64,000 nt of DNA from Rahnella woolbedingensis (GTDB lineage Bacteria > Pseudomonadota > Gammaproteobacteria > Enterobacterales > Enterobacteriaceae). A model generated the notes under the pieces. The model had not been told where the DNA came from. It made no database searches and saw only the letters and a list, made by a program, of their open reading frames with translations. This document shows positions 32,815 through 41,308 of this stretch, one piece after another. The translations under genes were made by a program, and so were the position numbers. Each line of letters begins with the position of its first letter. Position 1 is the first letter of the stretch. Where the stretch lies: assembly GCF_003602095.1 (NCBI RefSeq), contig NZ_RAHH01000026.1, positions 1 to 64,000 on the forward strand. The letters are read 5' to 3'.

Positions 32815-33449
32815 GCGCAGTCTCCTTTCTTACAGCCGTTCAGAATCAGCGTGGTGACTTCATCAATGATGTGTTCGCGCGCCTGCTCATCGCCTTCGAA
32901 ATTGCCGTACATGTGTTTCACCTGCACCGCGAAATCGGCGTAATACTGCGTCACCGCCCAGATATGCATGATGAACAGACGGGCATCCAGCGCGCGGATT
33001 TTCCCCTGCACAATCCACTGATGGATCAGGTTTTCTTTGCCGACAATATTCTGCGAGGCCTGCGGCCAGTATTTGTGAAGATAGTGACCACCACCGAGCA
33101 CTTCGCTGGTAAAAATGCGTGACAGCTCCGGCTGATCGAAACTGAAGTTGAGTTTGTTACGGATATAGCGGCTCAGCACGGCTTCCGGCTCACTGAGTGA
33201 CGGATCAAACTCAATGATGTCCCCCCAGACTTTCAGCACTTTCTGCAAGAGTTCTTCGTAAAGTTCTTCTTTACCGGCGATGTAATAATGCAGCTGGGCT
33301 TTTTTGATCCCCGCACGCCGGGCAATAGCCTGCGTCGTGGCGCCCTGAAAGCCCTTTTCACTGAATTCCGCAATAGCAGCAGCGTGGATGTTTTCCAGCG
33401 TGCGCTCGCGTGCTACGCGAACTTTGCCGCCTGTTTCATTGTTCATCAT
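32811..33449 (-). CDS. TetR-family regulator, RutR-like
   Basis: A 212-residue TetR protein with an N-terminal helix-turn-helix (about residues 18-65; GATTQAIARRAGIKKAQLHY) and a C-terminal domain resembling RutR, for example LFIMHIWAVTQYYADFAVQV against RutR LIFMIWASTQHYADFAPQV. RutR responds to pyrimidines and also to purine metabolism. Here the gene is embedded inside the guaD-xdh operon with four-base overlaps on both sides, so it probably autoregulates the operon from the RutR-box-like site at 34872. Ligand, likely a purine, is inference. Confidence 0.85.
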   Translation of the reverse strand: MMNNETGGKVRVARERTLENIHAAAIAEFSEKGFQGATTQAIARRAGIKKAQLHYYIAGKEELYEELLQKVLKVWGDIIEFDPSLSEPEAVLSRYIRNKLNFSFDQPELSRIFTSEVLGGGHYLHKYWPQASQNIVGKENLIHQWIVQGKIRALDARLFIMHIWAVTQYYADFAVQVKHMYGNFEGDEQAREHIIDEVTTLILNGCKKGDCA

Positions 33450-34798
33450 GCCGGACGTTCCCCCTGCAAAGCATCGCGTGCATAGACCTGTTCACCGTCC
33501 ACATACGTGCTGTAAACATTGCGGTCGTCACCGAGGGTCATCAGCACAAACAGTTTTTCCGCCAGCGTTTTGCTGTTAGTGGCACGCAGCTTTTGCAGCG
33601 CACTGACGCCCGGCTCAAGCACCACGAAATCAGCCTCTTTACCGGTGTTGAAATTACCAATTTTGTCGTCAAGATGCAGCGCGCGCGCACCGCCCAATGT
33701 GGCGTGATAGAAGGCTTCGAAAGCGGATAAACGGTAGCGCTGAAGCTGCCCGACTTTGTAAGCTTCCGACAGGGTTTCCAGCATATTGAACGTGGTGCCG
33801 GCACCGACGTCAGTGCCCATACCGACACGAACCTGCTTGTGCCAGGATTTTTGCAAATTGAACAGGCCGCTGCCGAGAAACAGGTTGGATGTCGGGCAAA
33901 AAGCAATGGTCGAATCGGTGTCATGCAGGCAATCCCATTCGCTGTCATCCAGATGCAGACAATGCGCAAACACACAGCGCTCGCCGGTCAGGCCGTACTG
34001 ATGATAAACGTCGAGATAATGCTGATGTTCAGGGTGCATTTCTTTCACCCATGACAACTCGGCGACGTTCTCGCTCAGATGGGTATGCATGTAAACGTCG
34101 GGGAATTCCTGTTTCAGCAGCCGCACTTTTTGCAGCAGTTCCGGGGAGGAGGTCGGCGCAAAGCGCGGCGTCAGCGCGTAGCTCAGACGTTGACGGTTGT
34201 GCCAGCGCGCAATCAGCGCGCGCGTGTCACGTTCGCTTTCATCAGGGGTTTCCAGCAAGGCGTCGGGGGCATTTTTATCCATCATCACTTTGCCTGCCAC
34301 CAGCCGCATATTGATGTCGGCCGCTTCTTTAAACAGCGCATCGACAGATTCAGGATGCACGGTGCCAAACACCAGCGCCGTGGTGGTGCCGTTGAGTAAC
34401 AACTGATCGAGGAAGAATTTAGACATGCGCTTTGAATAATCGGCGCAGTGATATTGTTGTTCAGTCGGGAAGGTATAACGGGTCAGCCACTCGAGCAGTT
34501 GTTCACCGTAAGCGCCGATCATTTCAGTTTGCGGATAGTGGATATGCGTATCGACAAAACCGGGCACGATCAGTTTGTCGCGAAAATCATCGATTTCCAG
34601 ACCGGCGGTTTTTTGTGCCAGTGCCAGTCTGCCTTCCCCTTCCTGCCAACTGCCCAGCCAGACGATATGCCCGCCGCTGAGCAGCATCAGGCCATCTTCG
34701 ATATAACGCACCTGCGCTTCAAAATCTTCCGGCCGTAAAACCGGCTCACGGATATCGAAGAAATTGCCGCGAACCGCGCGGGTGATGATCTGACTCAT
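33446..34798 (-). CDS. guaD: Guanine deaminase
   Basis: A 450-residue amidohydrolase converting guanine to xanthine, which the following xdh products oxidise. Metal and active-site motifs: VDTHIHYPQTEMIGAYGEQL (HxH and substrate loop), HTHLSENVAELSW, FAHCLHLDDSEW and MGTDVGAGTTFNML (Asp ligand). The gene is first in the operon guaD-tetR-xdhA-xdhB-xdhC. Upstream lie a perfect palindrome and a RutR-like box. Confidence 0.94.
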   Translation of the reverse strand: MSQIITRAVRGNFFDIREPVLRPEDFEAQVRYIEDGLMLLSGGHIVWLGSWQEGEGRLALAQKTAGLEIDDFRDKLIVPGFVDTHIHYPQTEMIGAYGEQLLEWLTRYTFPTEQQYHCADYSKRMSKFFLDQLLLNGTTTALVFGTVHPESVDALFKEAADINMRLVAGKVMMDKNAPDALLETPDESERDTRALIARWHNRQRLSYALTPRFAPTSSPELLQKVRLLKQEFPDVYMHTHLSENVAELSWVKEMHPEHQHYLDVYHQYGLTGERCVFAHCLHLDDSEWDCLHDTDSTIAFCPTSNLFLGSGLFNLQKSWHKQVRVGMGTDVGAGTTFNMLETLSEAYKVGQLQRYRLSAFEAFYHATLGGARALHLDDKIGNFNTGKEADFVVLEPGVSALQKLRATNSKTLAEKLFVLMTLGDDRNVYSTYVDGEQVYARDALQGERPA

Positions 34799-34821
34799 GG
34801 CATTGACCTTATCTAAAATAT

Positions 34822-34838
34822 TTATCTTGATAAGATAA
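34822..34838. promoter_or_regulatory. Palindrome in the guaD leader
   Basis: TTATCTT GAT AAGATAA is a perfect 7-base inverted repeat with a 3-base centre, 24 bases upstream of guaD. A partial extra copy (TTATCT) lies at 34809-34814. It could be an operator or overlap the -10 region. Confidence 0.5.
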
Positions 34839-34871
34839 AAGCAAATCGCATGCCAAATCTGACCAGATAGT

Positions 34872-34887
34872 TCAACCAGTTGGTCTA
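34872..34887. promoter_or_regulatory. RutR-box-like operator upstream of guaD
   Basis: TCAACCAGTTGGTCTA agrees with the RutR consensus TTGACCA-NN-TGGTCAA at 11 of 14 defined positions, with the ACCA/TGGT core intact. It lies about 75 bases upstream of guaD, whose operon encodes a RutR-like TetR protein. An additional TGACCA half-site occurs at 34860-34865. Confidence 0.5.
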
Positions 34888-35051
34888 ACCATCTAAAAAT
34901 TATTAAAACATAAATTTATATAACTATTTAGTAAAAGAAGTACTACAAATAATAATTGGCGCTTTATTATTCATGATAAAATGCTCACTACAAATTATTG
35001 CGTGAATAATACATGCCATCTTATTTATTACATGAATAGCTGGAGCTGAAA

Positions 35052-35618
35052 TTGAAACGTAACTTCGCAATTGACCAAAACAAAATATTACAAGAGCATA
35101 ATTTAACTATTGACCCTGATATTAGAGATGGCCTGTGCGCTGGCATGGTTATCGAATGGCTAAGGCGTGAAATTTCAGGGCAGCGGCAATCGGGTATACG
35201 TTATCGACATGCTGAGGATTTCACATCAAGGCAACGCAGTTTCGATCTTCATTATGAAGTAAAAAAAGAACTTCCTCTTGCATTAAAAAGCGATAGTTTT
35301 ACTTCAACACTTATCTGTAATTCTAAAGCCCAGGATTTAAGTTTTCACCTTCGCGCAGTAAGCGCGGGTTTCTTTTGTCTGGGCCTGTTCCCGGATGCCG
35401 AACACCTGAATGGTCACATGATAGGGCTGGCAATTGAGGATGGTCGGTACAGGATTTTTGACCCCAATCATGGCGAGTTTGAAACAACGAATAAACATGT
35501 ACCTAATATGGCATTGTTAAAATGTCAGAAATTTATTTCCACTCATTACCTCTCTGTCAGTTCTGCACGTATGGAAATTTACGAATTAAAGAGAAAATTT
35601 ACAACTTCACCTTTTTAA
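35052..35618 (+). CDS. YopT-type (C58) papain-like cysteine protease
   Basis: A 188-residue protein with the three catalytic blocks of peptidase family C58: Cys29 in DGLCAGMVIEWLR, His122 in NGHMIGLAI and Asp137 in FDPNHGEF; the His-Asp spacing of 15 equals that of AvrPphB/YopT. These enzymes are usually type III secreted effectors or toxin domains. Only TTG at 35052 places the catalytic Cys in the protein, and GGAG lies six to seven bases before it; the first ATG falls after Cys29. The gene is AT-rich, monocistronic, with no secretion genes or chaperone nearby, and no toxin carrier domain. Its role is unknown. Confidence 0.72.
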   Translation: MKRNFAIDQNKILQEHNLTIDPDIRDGLCAGMVIEWLRREISGQRQSGIRYRHAEDFTSRQRSFDLHYEVKKELPLALKSDSFTSTLICNSKAQDLSFHLRAVSAGFFCLGLFPDAEHLNGHMIGLAIEDGRYRIFDPNHGEFETTNKHVPNMALLKCQKFISTHYLSVSSARMEIYELKRKFTTSPF

Positions 35619-35793
35619 AGCTTTTAATATGAAAAAATCCGTACTGAACTGGCACTAAATCAAACCACATTGAAATGGTGCCGCACTCATCCCTATTCGA
35701 TATCTTTCATATTTTCTAAATAATAAACTTTGATAAAAACAAATAATACCGGATTAGGGAAATTTAAATAAATACAACAAAACTGTGCTGAGT

Positions 35794-36969
35794 TTATTTC
35801 AGTAACACTTCATACTGCGGATTGAACTCATCGAAGATAGGCAGCGCTGCCGCACCGAGTGCCGCCGTATCACTGCCGGACATGCCCAGACGAATACGGG
35901 CACTCTGCGCGTAACGACTACGTACCGAGTTGTAGAGCGGCGTCAGGCGCTGAATCAGCTTTTCCACCAATGGCTTAGGCATGGTGCCACCTATCACCAC
36001 GCTCTGCGCATCGAACACACATTCCATGATATTGATGGCCTGCAACGCCGGCTCAACGGCGGTATCCAGCCAGCTGTCGAACAGTTTTTCATCGACATTC
36101 AGCAGATCTTCCGGCATCGCAGACATCGGATCCAGGCCGCAGGCTTCGTATGCCGCCTGCAAAGAAACATAGCGTTCCAGGCAGCCTTTGTTGCCGCAAT
36201 AGCATTCGCGTCCGCCCGGTTGCACCACAATGTGGCCGACCTCGCCCGCATTGTGTGCATGACCGGTATAAATTCGCCCGTCGGTGAAGATGCCTGCACC
36301 AAGTCCGGTGCCGATATACAGATACACAAAGGACGATAATTGCTTGGCCACGCCGTGAAAACGTTCGCCTATCGCGGCGACGGTCGCATCGTTTTCCAGC
36401 GTGACCGGCCAGCCGGTCGCAGCGCTTAAACGGGCTTCAATATCAACGTGATCCCAGCCGTGCAGCGTAGTCGGGCCTTGTGAAGAAATCCCTTCCACAC
36501 CAAACGGCCCCGGCATCACCACGCCAACACCCAGAATTTTTCGCCAGTCGATTTTCACCTGTTGGCGCATTTCTTGCAAAACCTGATTGATAAGGGCCAG
36601 CGTGGGCTCTGGCTGAGGTTTCTGCACATGGATCAGTTTGCGAAAGCGAACGGTTCCGGTCAGATCTACCAGCACAATCAGCAGCGACTGATGATCAAGA
36701 TGGATGCCGATGGAATAGGCGCTGTCAGGATTGAGTGTCAGTGGCGTTGCTGGTTGACCACGCCCTCCCGCACGTCGCGGCAGGTGGGAAGATAAAATTC
36801 CTGCCTGCTCGAGTTCGGTGGCAATGTTGGAAACGGTTTGCGGAGTCAGTGACGTCAGCCGGGCAATTTCGGCACGGGTGAGTTCACCATTGAGGCGAAT
36901 GGCTTCAATCACCACCCGACGATTGTGAGCACGGGCGTGCTCAAGATTAGTGCCAGAAGTTGTTATCAC
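35794..36969 (-). CDS. ROK-family transcriptional repressor
   Basis: A 391-residue NagC/Mlc-like repressor: an N-terminal winged helix (RRVVIEAIRLNGELTRAEIA), an ATP-like fold, and the ROK zinc motif GHIVVQPGGRECYCGNKGCLE at about residues 245-266 with CxCGxxGC. It is divergent from a sugar ABC transporter and kinase operon and should control it. I prefer GTG at 36969; the longer frame's TTG at 37023 lies inside one of the two operator copies and would be an improbable start. The inducer is probably a sugar or sugar phosphate handled by the operon. Confidence 0.88.
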   Translation of the reverse strand: MITTSGTNLEHARAHNRRVVIEAIRLNGELTRAEIARLTSLTPQTVSNIATELEQAGILSSHLPRRAGGRGQPATPLTLNPDSAYSIGIHLDHQSLLIVLVDLTGTVRFRKLIHVQKPQPEPTLALINQVLQEMRQQVKIDWRKILGVGVVMPGPFGVEGISSQGPTTLHGWDHVDIEARLSAATGWPVTLENDATVAAIGERFHGVAKQLSSFVYLYIGTGLGAGIFTDGRIYTGHAHNAGEVGHIVVQPGGRECYCGNKGCLERYVSLQAAYEACGLDPMSAMPEDLLNVDEKLFDSWLDTAVEPALQAINIMECVFDAQSVVIGGTMPKPLVEKLIQRLTPLYNSVRSRYAQSARIRLGMSGSDTAALGAAALPIFDEFNPQYEVLLK

Positions 36970-37021
36970 GGCTGATACCCCACGGGAAACCTGCTGGCAG
37001 TATGCTGGCACTGAATACAGC

Positions 37022-37034
37022 AATCAAATTGATT
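37022..37034. promoter_or_regulatory. ROK operator copy 1
   Basis: AATCAA A TTGATT, a perfect 6-base inverted repeat with a one-base centre. It lies just upstream of the repressor gene and is identical over 17 bases (AGCAATCAAATTGATTT) to the copy at 37228, pointing to repression of the repressor gene by its own product. Confidence 0.68.
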
Positions 37035-37227
37035 TTATAATTAACATAATATGAATATGGCGGTCGCATCACAGCTTTCGATGTTATTGGTATGTTAATA
37101 ATAATCGCCAGTCACTATTCGCTTTCAGTTGTTTTGAGATCCACATTAAGACCCGGTAGCAAAGTAATCATCCGGCAGGGACGCAGGGTTACCCAGGAGG
37201 TATCCCATTTTTTTAGCCGATTAAAGC

Positions 37228-37240
37228 AATCAAATTGATT
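37228..37240. promoter_or_regulatory. ROK operator copy 2
   Basis: Second copy of the AATCAAATTGATT palindrome, about 32 bases before the start of the sugar-binding protein gene. The centres of the two copies are 206 bases apart, allowing looping between the divergent promoters. Confidence 0.68.
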
Positions 37241-37272
37241 TAATAAACTTAACCCTGTTTCGGAGAATGATG

Positions 37273-38523
37273 ATGAGCCTACGACTTACCCCTGCGGCCA
37301 CCCTGTGCGCCCTCTCTGCCCTGACCCTGGGATATTCCGTCAATGCACTGGCAGAAACTACGCTCAGTGCCCTGTTCATGACGCAGGCGGCGTACAGTGA
37401 AGCCGATATCCGCGCCATGACGGCTGATTTCACTAAGCAGCATCCGGATATCAAAGTGAATCTGGAATTTGTTCCGTACGAAGCGCTGCACGACAAAATC
37501 GTTGCCGCGCGCGGTGCCGGTGACAAAGGCTATGACGTGGTTTTATTCGATGCCATCTGGCCGGCTGAATTCAACAAATACGGCCTGCTGCAGGACGTGA
37601 CGGCGCGTATTCCTGCTGATGAAAGCAGCAAAATTTTTGACGGCGCGATTTCTACCGTGACCTACAAAGACAAACGCTGGGGCATGCCGTGGATCCTCGA
37701 CACCAAATATCTTTATTACAACAAAGCCATGCTGGCGAAAGCCGGGATCACCACCCCGCCTGCCACCTGGGCTGACGTCGAGAAGCAATCTGAGATCCTC
37801 AAAGAAAAAGGCATCGTGAAATACCCGCTGGTCTGGAGCTGGTCTCAGTCCGAAGCGTTACTGTGCGACTACACCACGCTGGTTTCTGCGTTCAAGGGGG
37901 ATTTCTACAAAGACGGCAAGCTGAACTTCACCAATTCCGGCGCCATGAAGGCCATTAATTACATGAAAGAGACGCTGGATAAAGGGCTGACCAACCCGAA
38001 CTCCCGTGAGTATCTGGAAGAAGACGTGCGTAAGTCCTTCTCCAACGGCGATGCCGCTTTCGCGCTGAACTGGACCTACATGTACAACATGGCCAACGAT
38101 CCGAAACAGAGCAAAGTGGCCGGTGAGGTGGGCGTGGTACCGGCTCCGGGTGAAACCGCAGGGGGCGCTTCCGGCGTCAACGGCTCGATGGGTCTGGGCA
38201 TCGCCAAAGCCAGTGCGCATCCGGATCAGGCCTGGGAATACATCAGCTATATGACCTCGCAGCCGGTGCAGAACAAATACGCCAAACTGAGCCTGCCAAT
38301 CTGGAAATCTTCTTATGAAGATCCGGCGGTGCAGAAAGATCAGGAGCAGTTGATCGCGGCGGCGAAAACCTCGCTGAACGTGATGTTGTCGCGCCCGGTG
38401 ACGGCCGATTACTCGCGTCTGTCCAACATTTTGCAGCAAAACATTCAGGCGGTATTGCAGGGTAAAACTCCGGCAAAAGACGGTATGGAAGCCGCAACAA
38501 CCGCCGCTGACCGTTTACGTTAA
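37273..38523 (+). CDS. Sugar ABC transporter substrate-binding protein (CUT1 type)
   Basis: A periplasmic binding protein of about 416 residues with a signal peptide ending NALA-ET. It shows family 1 sugar-binding features: FTKQHPDIKVNLEFVPYEAL, YDVVLFDAIWPAEFNKYGLL, WGMPWILDTKYLYYNK and LNWTYMYNMA. Three ATG codons stand in a row (37267, 37270, 37273); only the third has proper spacing (seven bases) to GGAG. It starts the operon: binding protein, two permeases, PfkB kinase, ATPase. The sugar is not known. Confidence 0.88.
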   Translation: MSLRLTPAATLCALSALTLGYSVNALAETTLSALFMTQAAYSEADIRAMTADFTKQHPDIKVNLEFVPYEALHDKIVAARGAGDKGYDVVLFDAIWPAEFNKYGLLQDVTARIPADESSKIFDGAISTVTYKDKRWGMPWILDTKYLYYNKAMLAKAGITTPPATWADVEKQSEILKEKGIVKYPLVWSWSQSEALLCDYTTLVSAFKGDFYKDGKLNFTNSGAMKAINYMKETLDKGLTNPNSREYLEEDVRKSFSNGDAAFALNWTYMYNMANDPKQSKVAGEVGVVPAPGETAGGASGVNGSMGLGIAKASAHPDQAWEYISYMTSQPVQNKYAKLSLPIWKSSYEDPAVQKDQEQLIAAAKTSLNVMLSRPVTADYSRLSNILQQNIQAVLQGKTPAKDGMEAATTAADRLR

Positions 38524-38589
38524 TTTCTTTAAAGCCAACACTACAATTAAGCCCGCCCGGTTTCGGCCGGACGGGCTTGGGAAAACTGA

Positions 38590-39492
38590 ATGCTGACTTT
38601 ACCCCAACGCGAGCGCCGTCAGGCGTGGCTGCTTCTGGCACCCATGCTGCTGATGATGTTTTTGCTGACAGCCTGGCCGCTCGCCCGCACGCTGTGGCTC
38701 AGCTTTACCGATGCAGGTCTGATTGGTGATGGTTCTGCGCCCAACTGGGTGGGCAGCGATAATTTTATCTATGCCCTGACGGATCCTGATTTTCGCGCCG
38801 CTCTCTGGCGTACGCTCTATTTCACCGTGGTTTCCGTCATTATCGAAGGCTTTATCGGCGTGCTGGTTGCGCTGCTGCTCAACCAGCAATTTTGGGGACG
38901 CAGCGCCCTGCGTGTGCTGGTGATTTTACCCTGGGCACTGCCGACTATCGTCAACGCCACCATGTGGCGGCTGAACTTCAATCCGGATTACGGTAGCATC
39001 AACGCCCTGCTTTCTCAGCTCGGGCTGATTGATACCTACCGCAGCTGGCTGGGGGATCCGTCTTCTGCCATTAATGCGGTGATGTTTGCTGATATCTGGA
39101 AAAACTACCCGCTGATCACCCTGCTGGTACTGGCGGCGCTGCAAACCATTCCGGAGGATTTGTTCGAAGCGGCACGGCTTGATGGCGCATCGGCATTCCG
39201 GCGTTTTCACAAAATCACCTTGCCGGCCATTGCTGCACCGTTGGCCGTGGCCCTGATCCTGCGCACCATCGACGCGTTTAAAGTCTTCGACATCATTTAC
39301 GTGATGACCCGCGGTGGCCCCCTCGACAGCACAAAAACCGTCAGTTTTTTTGTCTATCAGGAATCCTTCAGCTATCTGCGCGCAGGGAGCGGCGCGGCTT
39401 ACGCCATTCTCATGACGCTGATTTGTGCCCTGCTTATTCTGGTTTATATGGTGATGTTATTGCGCCAGCGTCGTTCAGGGAGCGCCGAATGA
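38590..39492 (+). CDS. Sugar ABC transporter permease (MalF type)
   Basis: A 300-residue inner-membrane permease with six predicted helices and the EAA loop LFEAARLDGASAFRRFHKIT (about residues 195-214). The N-terminal RRQAWLLLAPMLLMMFLLTA is typical of CUT1 MalF-type subunits. It overlaps the second permease gene by four bases (ATGA). Confidence 0.9.
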   Translation: MLTLPQRERRQAWLLLAPMLLMMFLLTAWPLARTLWLSFTDAGLIGDGSAPNWVGSDNFIYALTDPDFRAALWRTLYFTVVSVIIEGFIGVLVALLLNQQFWGRSALRVLVILPWALPTIVNATMWRLNFNPDYGSINALLSQLGLIDTYRSWLGDPSSAINAVMFADIWKNYPLITLLVLAALQTIPEDLFEAARLDGASAFRRFHKITLPAIAAPLAVALILRTIDAFKVFDIIYVMTRGGPLDSTKTVSFFVYQESFSYLRAGSGAAYAILMTLICALLILVYMVMLLRQRRSGSAE

Positions 39493-40328
39493 AACAAAAA
39501 ATCCGGCTCGTTTTACGCTATTTCGCCGCACTGGTTCTGGCGGTTTCGATTCTGGCACCGCTGTTATGGATGTTCCTGATGAGCGTCAGCTCAGCGGAAG
39601 ATCTGACCCGCATTCCGCTCGAGTGGTTGCCGCGTCACTGGGATTTCAGCCGTTACGCCAGCCTGCTGACGTTGCAGGCCGGTCAGCCCGGCGCACTGTT
39701 TTTGCACGCACTCGGCAACAGCCTGCTGGTGGCTTGTGGTGCGACGGTGATTTCACTGTTGCTGGCCATTCCGGCTGCCTACAGTTTTTCCCGCTATCCC
39801 GGCCGCGACGGCTGGCTGTTTGGCAGTCTGGCCATTTACATGGTGCCGCCGGTGGCTTTCGTTCTGCCGCTGTACTTCATTCTGGAAAAACTGACCCTGC
39901 TGAACACGCATATCGGGCTGATTCTGGTGTATTGCTCGATGATTTTGCCGTTCCTGACCTGGATGCTGAAAAACCAGTTCGATGCGCTGCCGGTGGATAT
40001 CGAACAGGCTTCGCGACTCGACGGGCTGCGTTACTGGCAGGTATTGCTGCGCATCACATTGCCGCTGGCAAAACCGGCGCTTGGCGCTTCCGCGATGTTC
40101 GGCTGGTTGCTGGCCTGGGATGAGTTTTTCTACGCATTGCTGTTTACCAACAATATCAACGCCCAGACGCTGCCGGTGACTATCGCCGGTTTCACCGCCG
40201 GGCGCGCCACCGATGACGGGCTGATTGCCGCCGTCGGCATTCTGGCGGCTATTCCGCCGCTCTTTATTGCGCTCTGGCTGCAAAAAACGCTGGTCAGCGG
40301 GTTAACCGCCGGCGGCAGCAAGGGCTGA
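39489..40328 (+). CDS. Sugar ABC transporter permease (MalG type)
   Basis: A 279-residue permease starting at the ATG that overlaps the previous stop (ATGA at 39489-39492); the longer frame upstream would duplicate the preceding gene. It has six helices and the EAA loop DIEQASRLDGLRYWQVLLRI. The segment LVYCSMILPFLTWMLKNQF is typical of MalG partners. It pairs with the upstream subunit to form the membrane channel. Confidence 0.9.
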   Translation: MKQKIRLVLRYFAALVLAVSILAPLLWMFLMSVSSAEDLTRIPLEWLPRHWDFSRYASLLTLQAGQPGALFLHALGNSLLVACGATVISLLLAIPAAYSFSRYPGRDGWLFGSLAIYMVPPVAFVLPLYFILEKLTLLNTHIGLILVYCSMILPFLTWMLKNQFDALPVDIEQASRLDGLRYWQVLLRITLPLAKPALGASAMFGWLLAWDEFFYALLFTNNINAQTLPVTIAGFTAGRATDDGLIAAVGILAAIPPLFIALWLQKTLVSGLTAGGSKG

Positions 40329-40330
40329 TT

Positions 40331-41308
40331 ATGAACATCAGGGAAACCTCATCAATGACAACCCGACCGGAAACCCGCGCCACGCTGTACGTGGTGGGTA
40401 ATATCAACGTGGATTTGATCATGAGTACGCTGCATGAATGGCCGAAAAAAGGCACTGAAGCGATGCTCGAAAGCAGCTCACTGCGCCCCGGTGGCTCTGC
40501 CGGAAACTGCGCGCTGGCGCTTTCCGCGCTTAAATCACCCTTTCGGCTGGTGGCCAATCAGGGCAACGACCAGTTCAGCGACTGGCTGGCGGGCATGTTC
40601 CCGGAAAGCGCAGCGCTGTGGCCGACCTGCGATTACGAAACCTCGCTGACCTTCGGCGTAACGCATCCCGATCACGAGCGGACGTTTTTCAGCAATCAGG
40701 GGCACATCGTTCGTTTATCCATGCAGGACGTGCTGGCGCAAATCCCTGAAACGGCGCAATCCGGCGACTGGGTATTACTGTGCGGCACCTGGCTGTGTAC
40801 CGCGCTTTATGTGCAATACCCGCAACTGCTGGCTGCGCTGAAACAGCGGGGTTATCAGGTGGCTATCGACAGCGGCTGGCCGCCGCAAGACTGGAGCGAT
40901 GAACTGCGTCAGCAGGCGGCAAACTGGCTGCCTTTCTGCGATGCGCTGTTGCTCAATGAAGTGGAAACACTCGGGCTGGCTAACGCAGAAACGCTGGATT
41001 CTGCCGCGATGAGTTTGCTCGGACAAATGGCGGAGAATGCCTTTTGCGTGGCGAAATGCGGCCCGGATGGCGCGCGTCTCTGGGCGAAAAACCTGACGCT
41101 GCAACAAAACGCCGAACCGGTGGATATCGTGGATACCATCGGTGCCGGGGACAGTTTTAATGCCGGATTTTTATCCGCGCTGATTTATGGCCTGCCGCCT
41201 GCCACGGCGCTGCAGTGGGGAGTGCGCGTCGCCGGTTGTGCGATCAGCAGTTCCCCGCGCCGTTATCCTGACTGGCAATCGCTTTTTGGCCTTGTGGAGA
41301 AAATCTGA
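40331..41308 (+). CDS. PfkB-family sugar kinase
   Basis: A 325-residue ribokinase-like kinase. The substrate glycine-rich motif PGGSAGNCALAL is at about residues 53-64, and the ATP/anion-hole motif DTIGAGDSFNAGF contains the catalytic base Asp near residue 275. It likely phosphorylates the incoming sugar at a hydroxyl group. ATG at 40331 has AAGGGC seven bases upstream. It abuts the ATPase gene with no spacer. The natural substrate cannot be read from sequence. Confidence 0.88.
   Translation: MNIRETSSMTTRPETRATLYVVGNINVDLIMSTLHEWPKKGTEAMLESSSLRPGGSAGNCALALSALKSPFRLVANQGNDQFSDWLAGMFPESAALWPTCDYETSLTFGVTHPDHERTFFSNQGHIVRLSMQDVLAQIPETAQSGDWVLLCGTWLCTALYVQYPQLLAALKQRGYQVAIDSGWPPQDWSDELRQQAANWLPFCDALLLNEVETLGLANAETLDSAAMSLLGQMAENAFCVAKCGPDGARLWAKNLTLQQNAEPVDIVDTIGAGDSFNAGFLSALIYGLPPATALQWGVRVAGCAISSSPRRYPDWQSLFGLVEKI

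Noticed and set aside
34799-35051. Purine riboswitch upstream of guaD
   Set aside because: No three-way-junction pattern with conserved loops was seen; the palindromes fit protein operators better.
36970-37023. N-terminal extension of the ROK repressor starting at TTG 37023
   Set aside because: The TTG lies inside an operator copy and the extension shows no ROK-family sequence.
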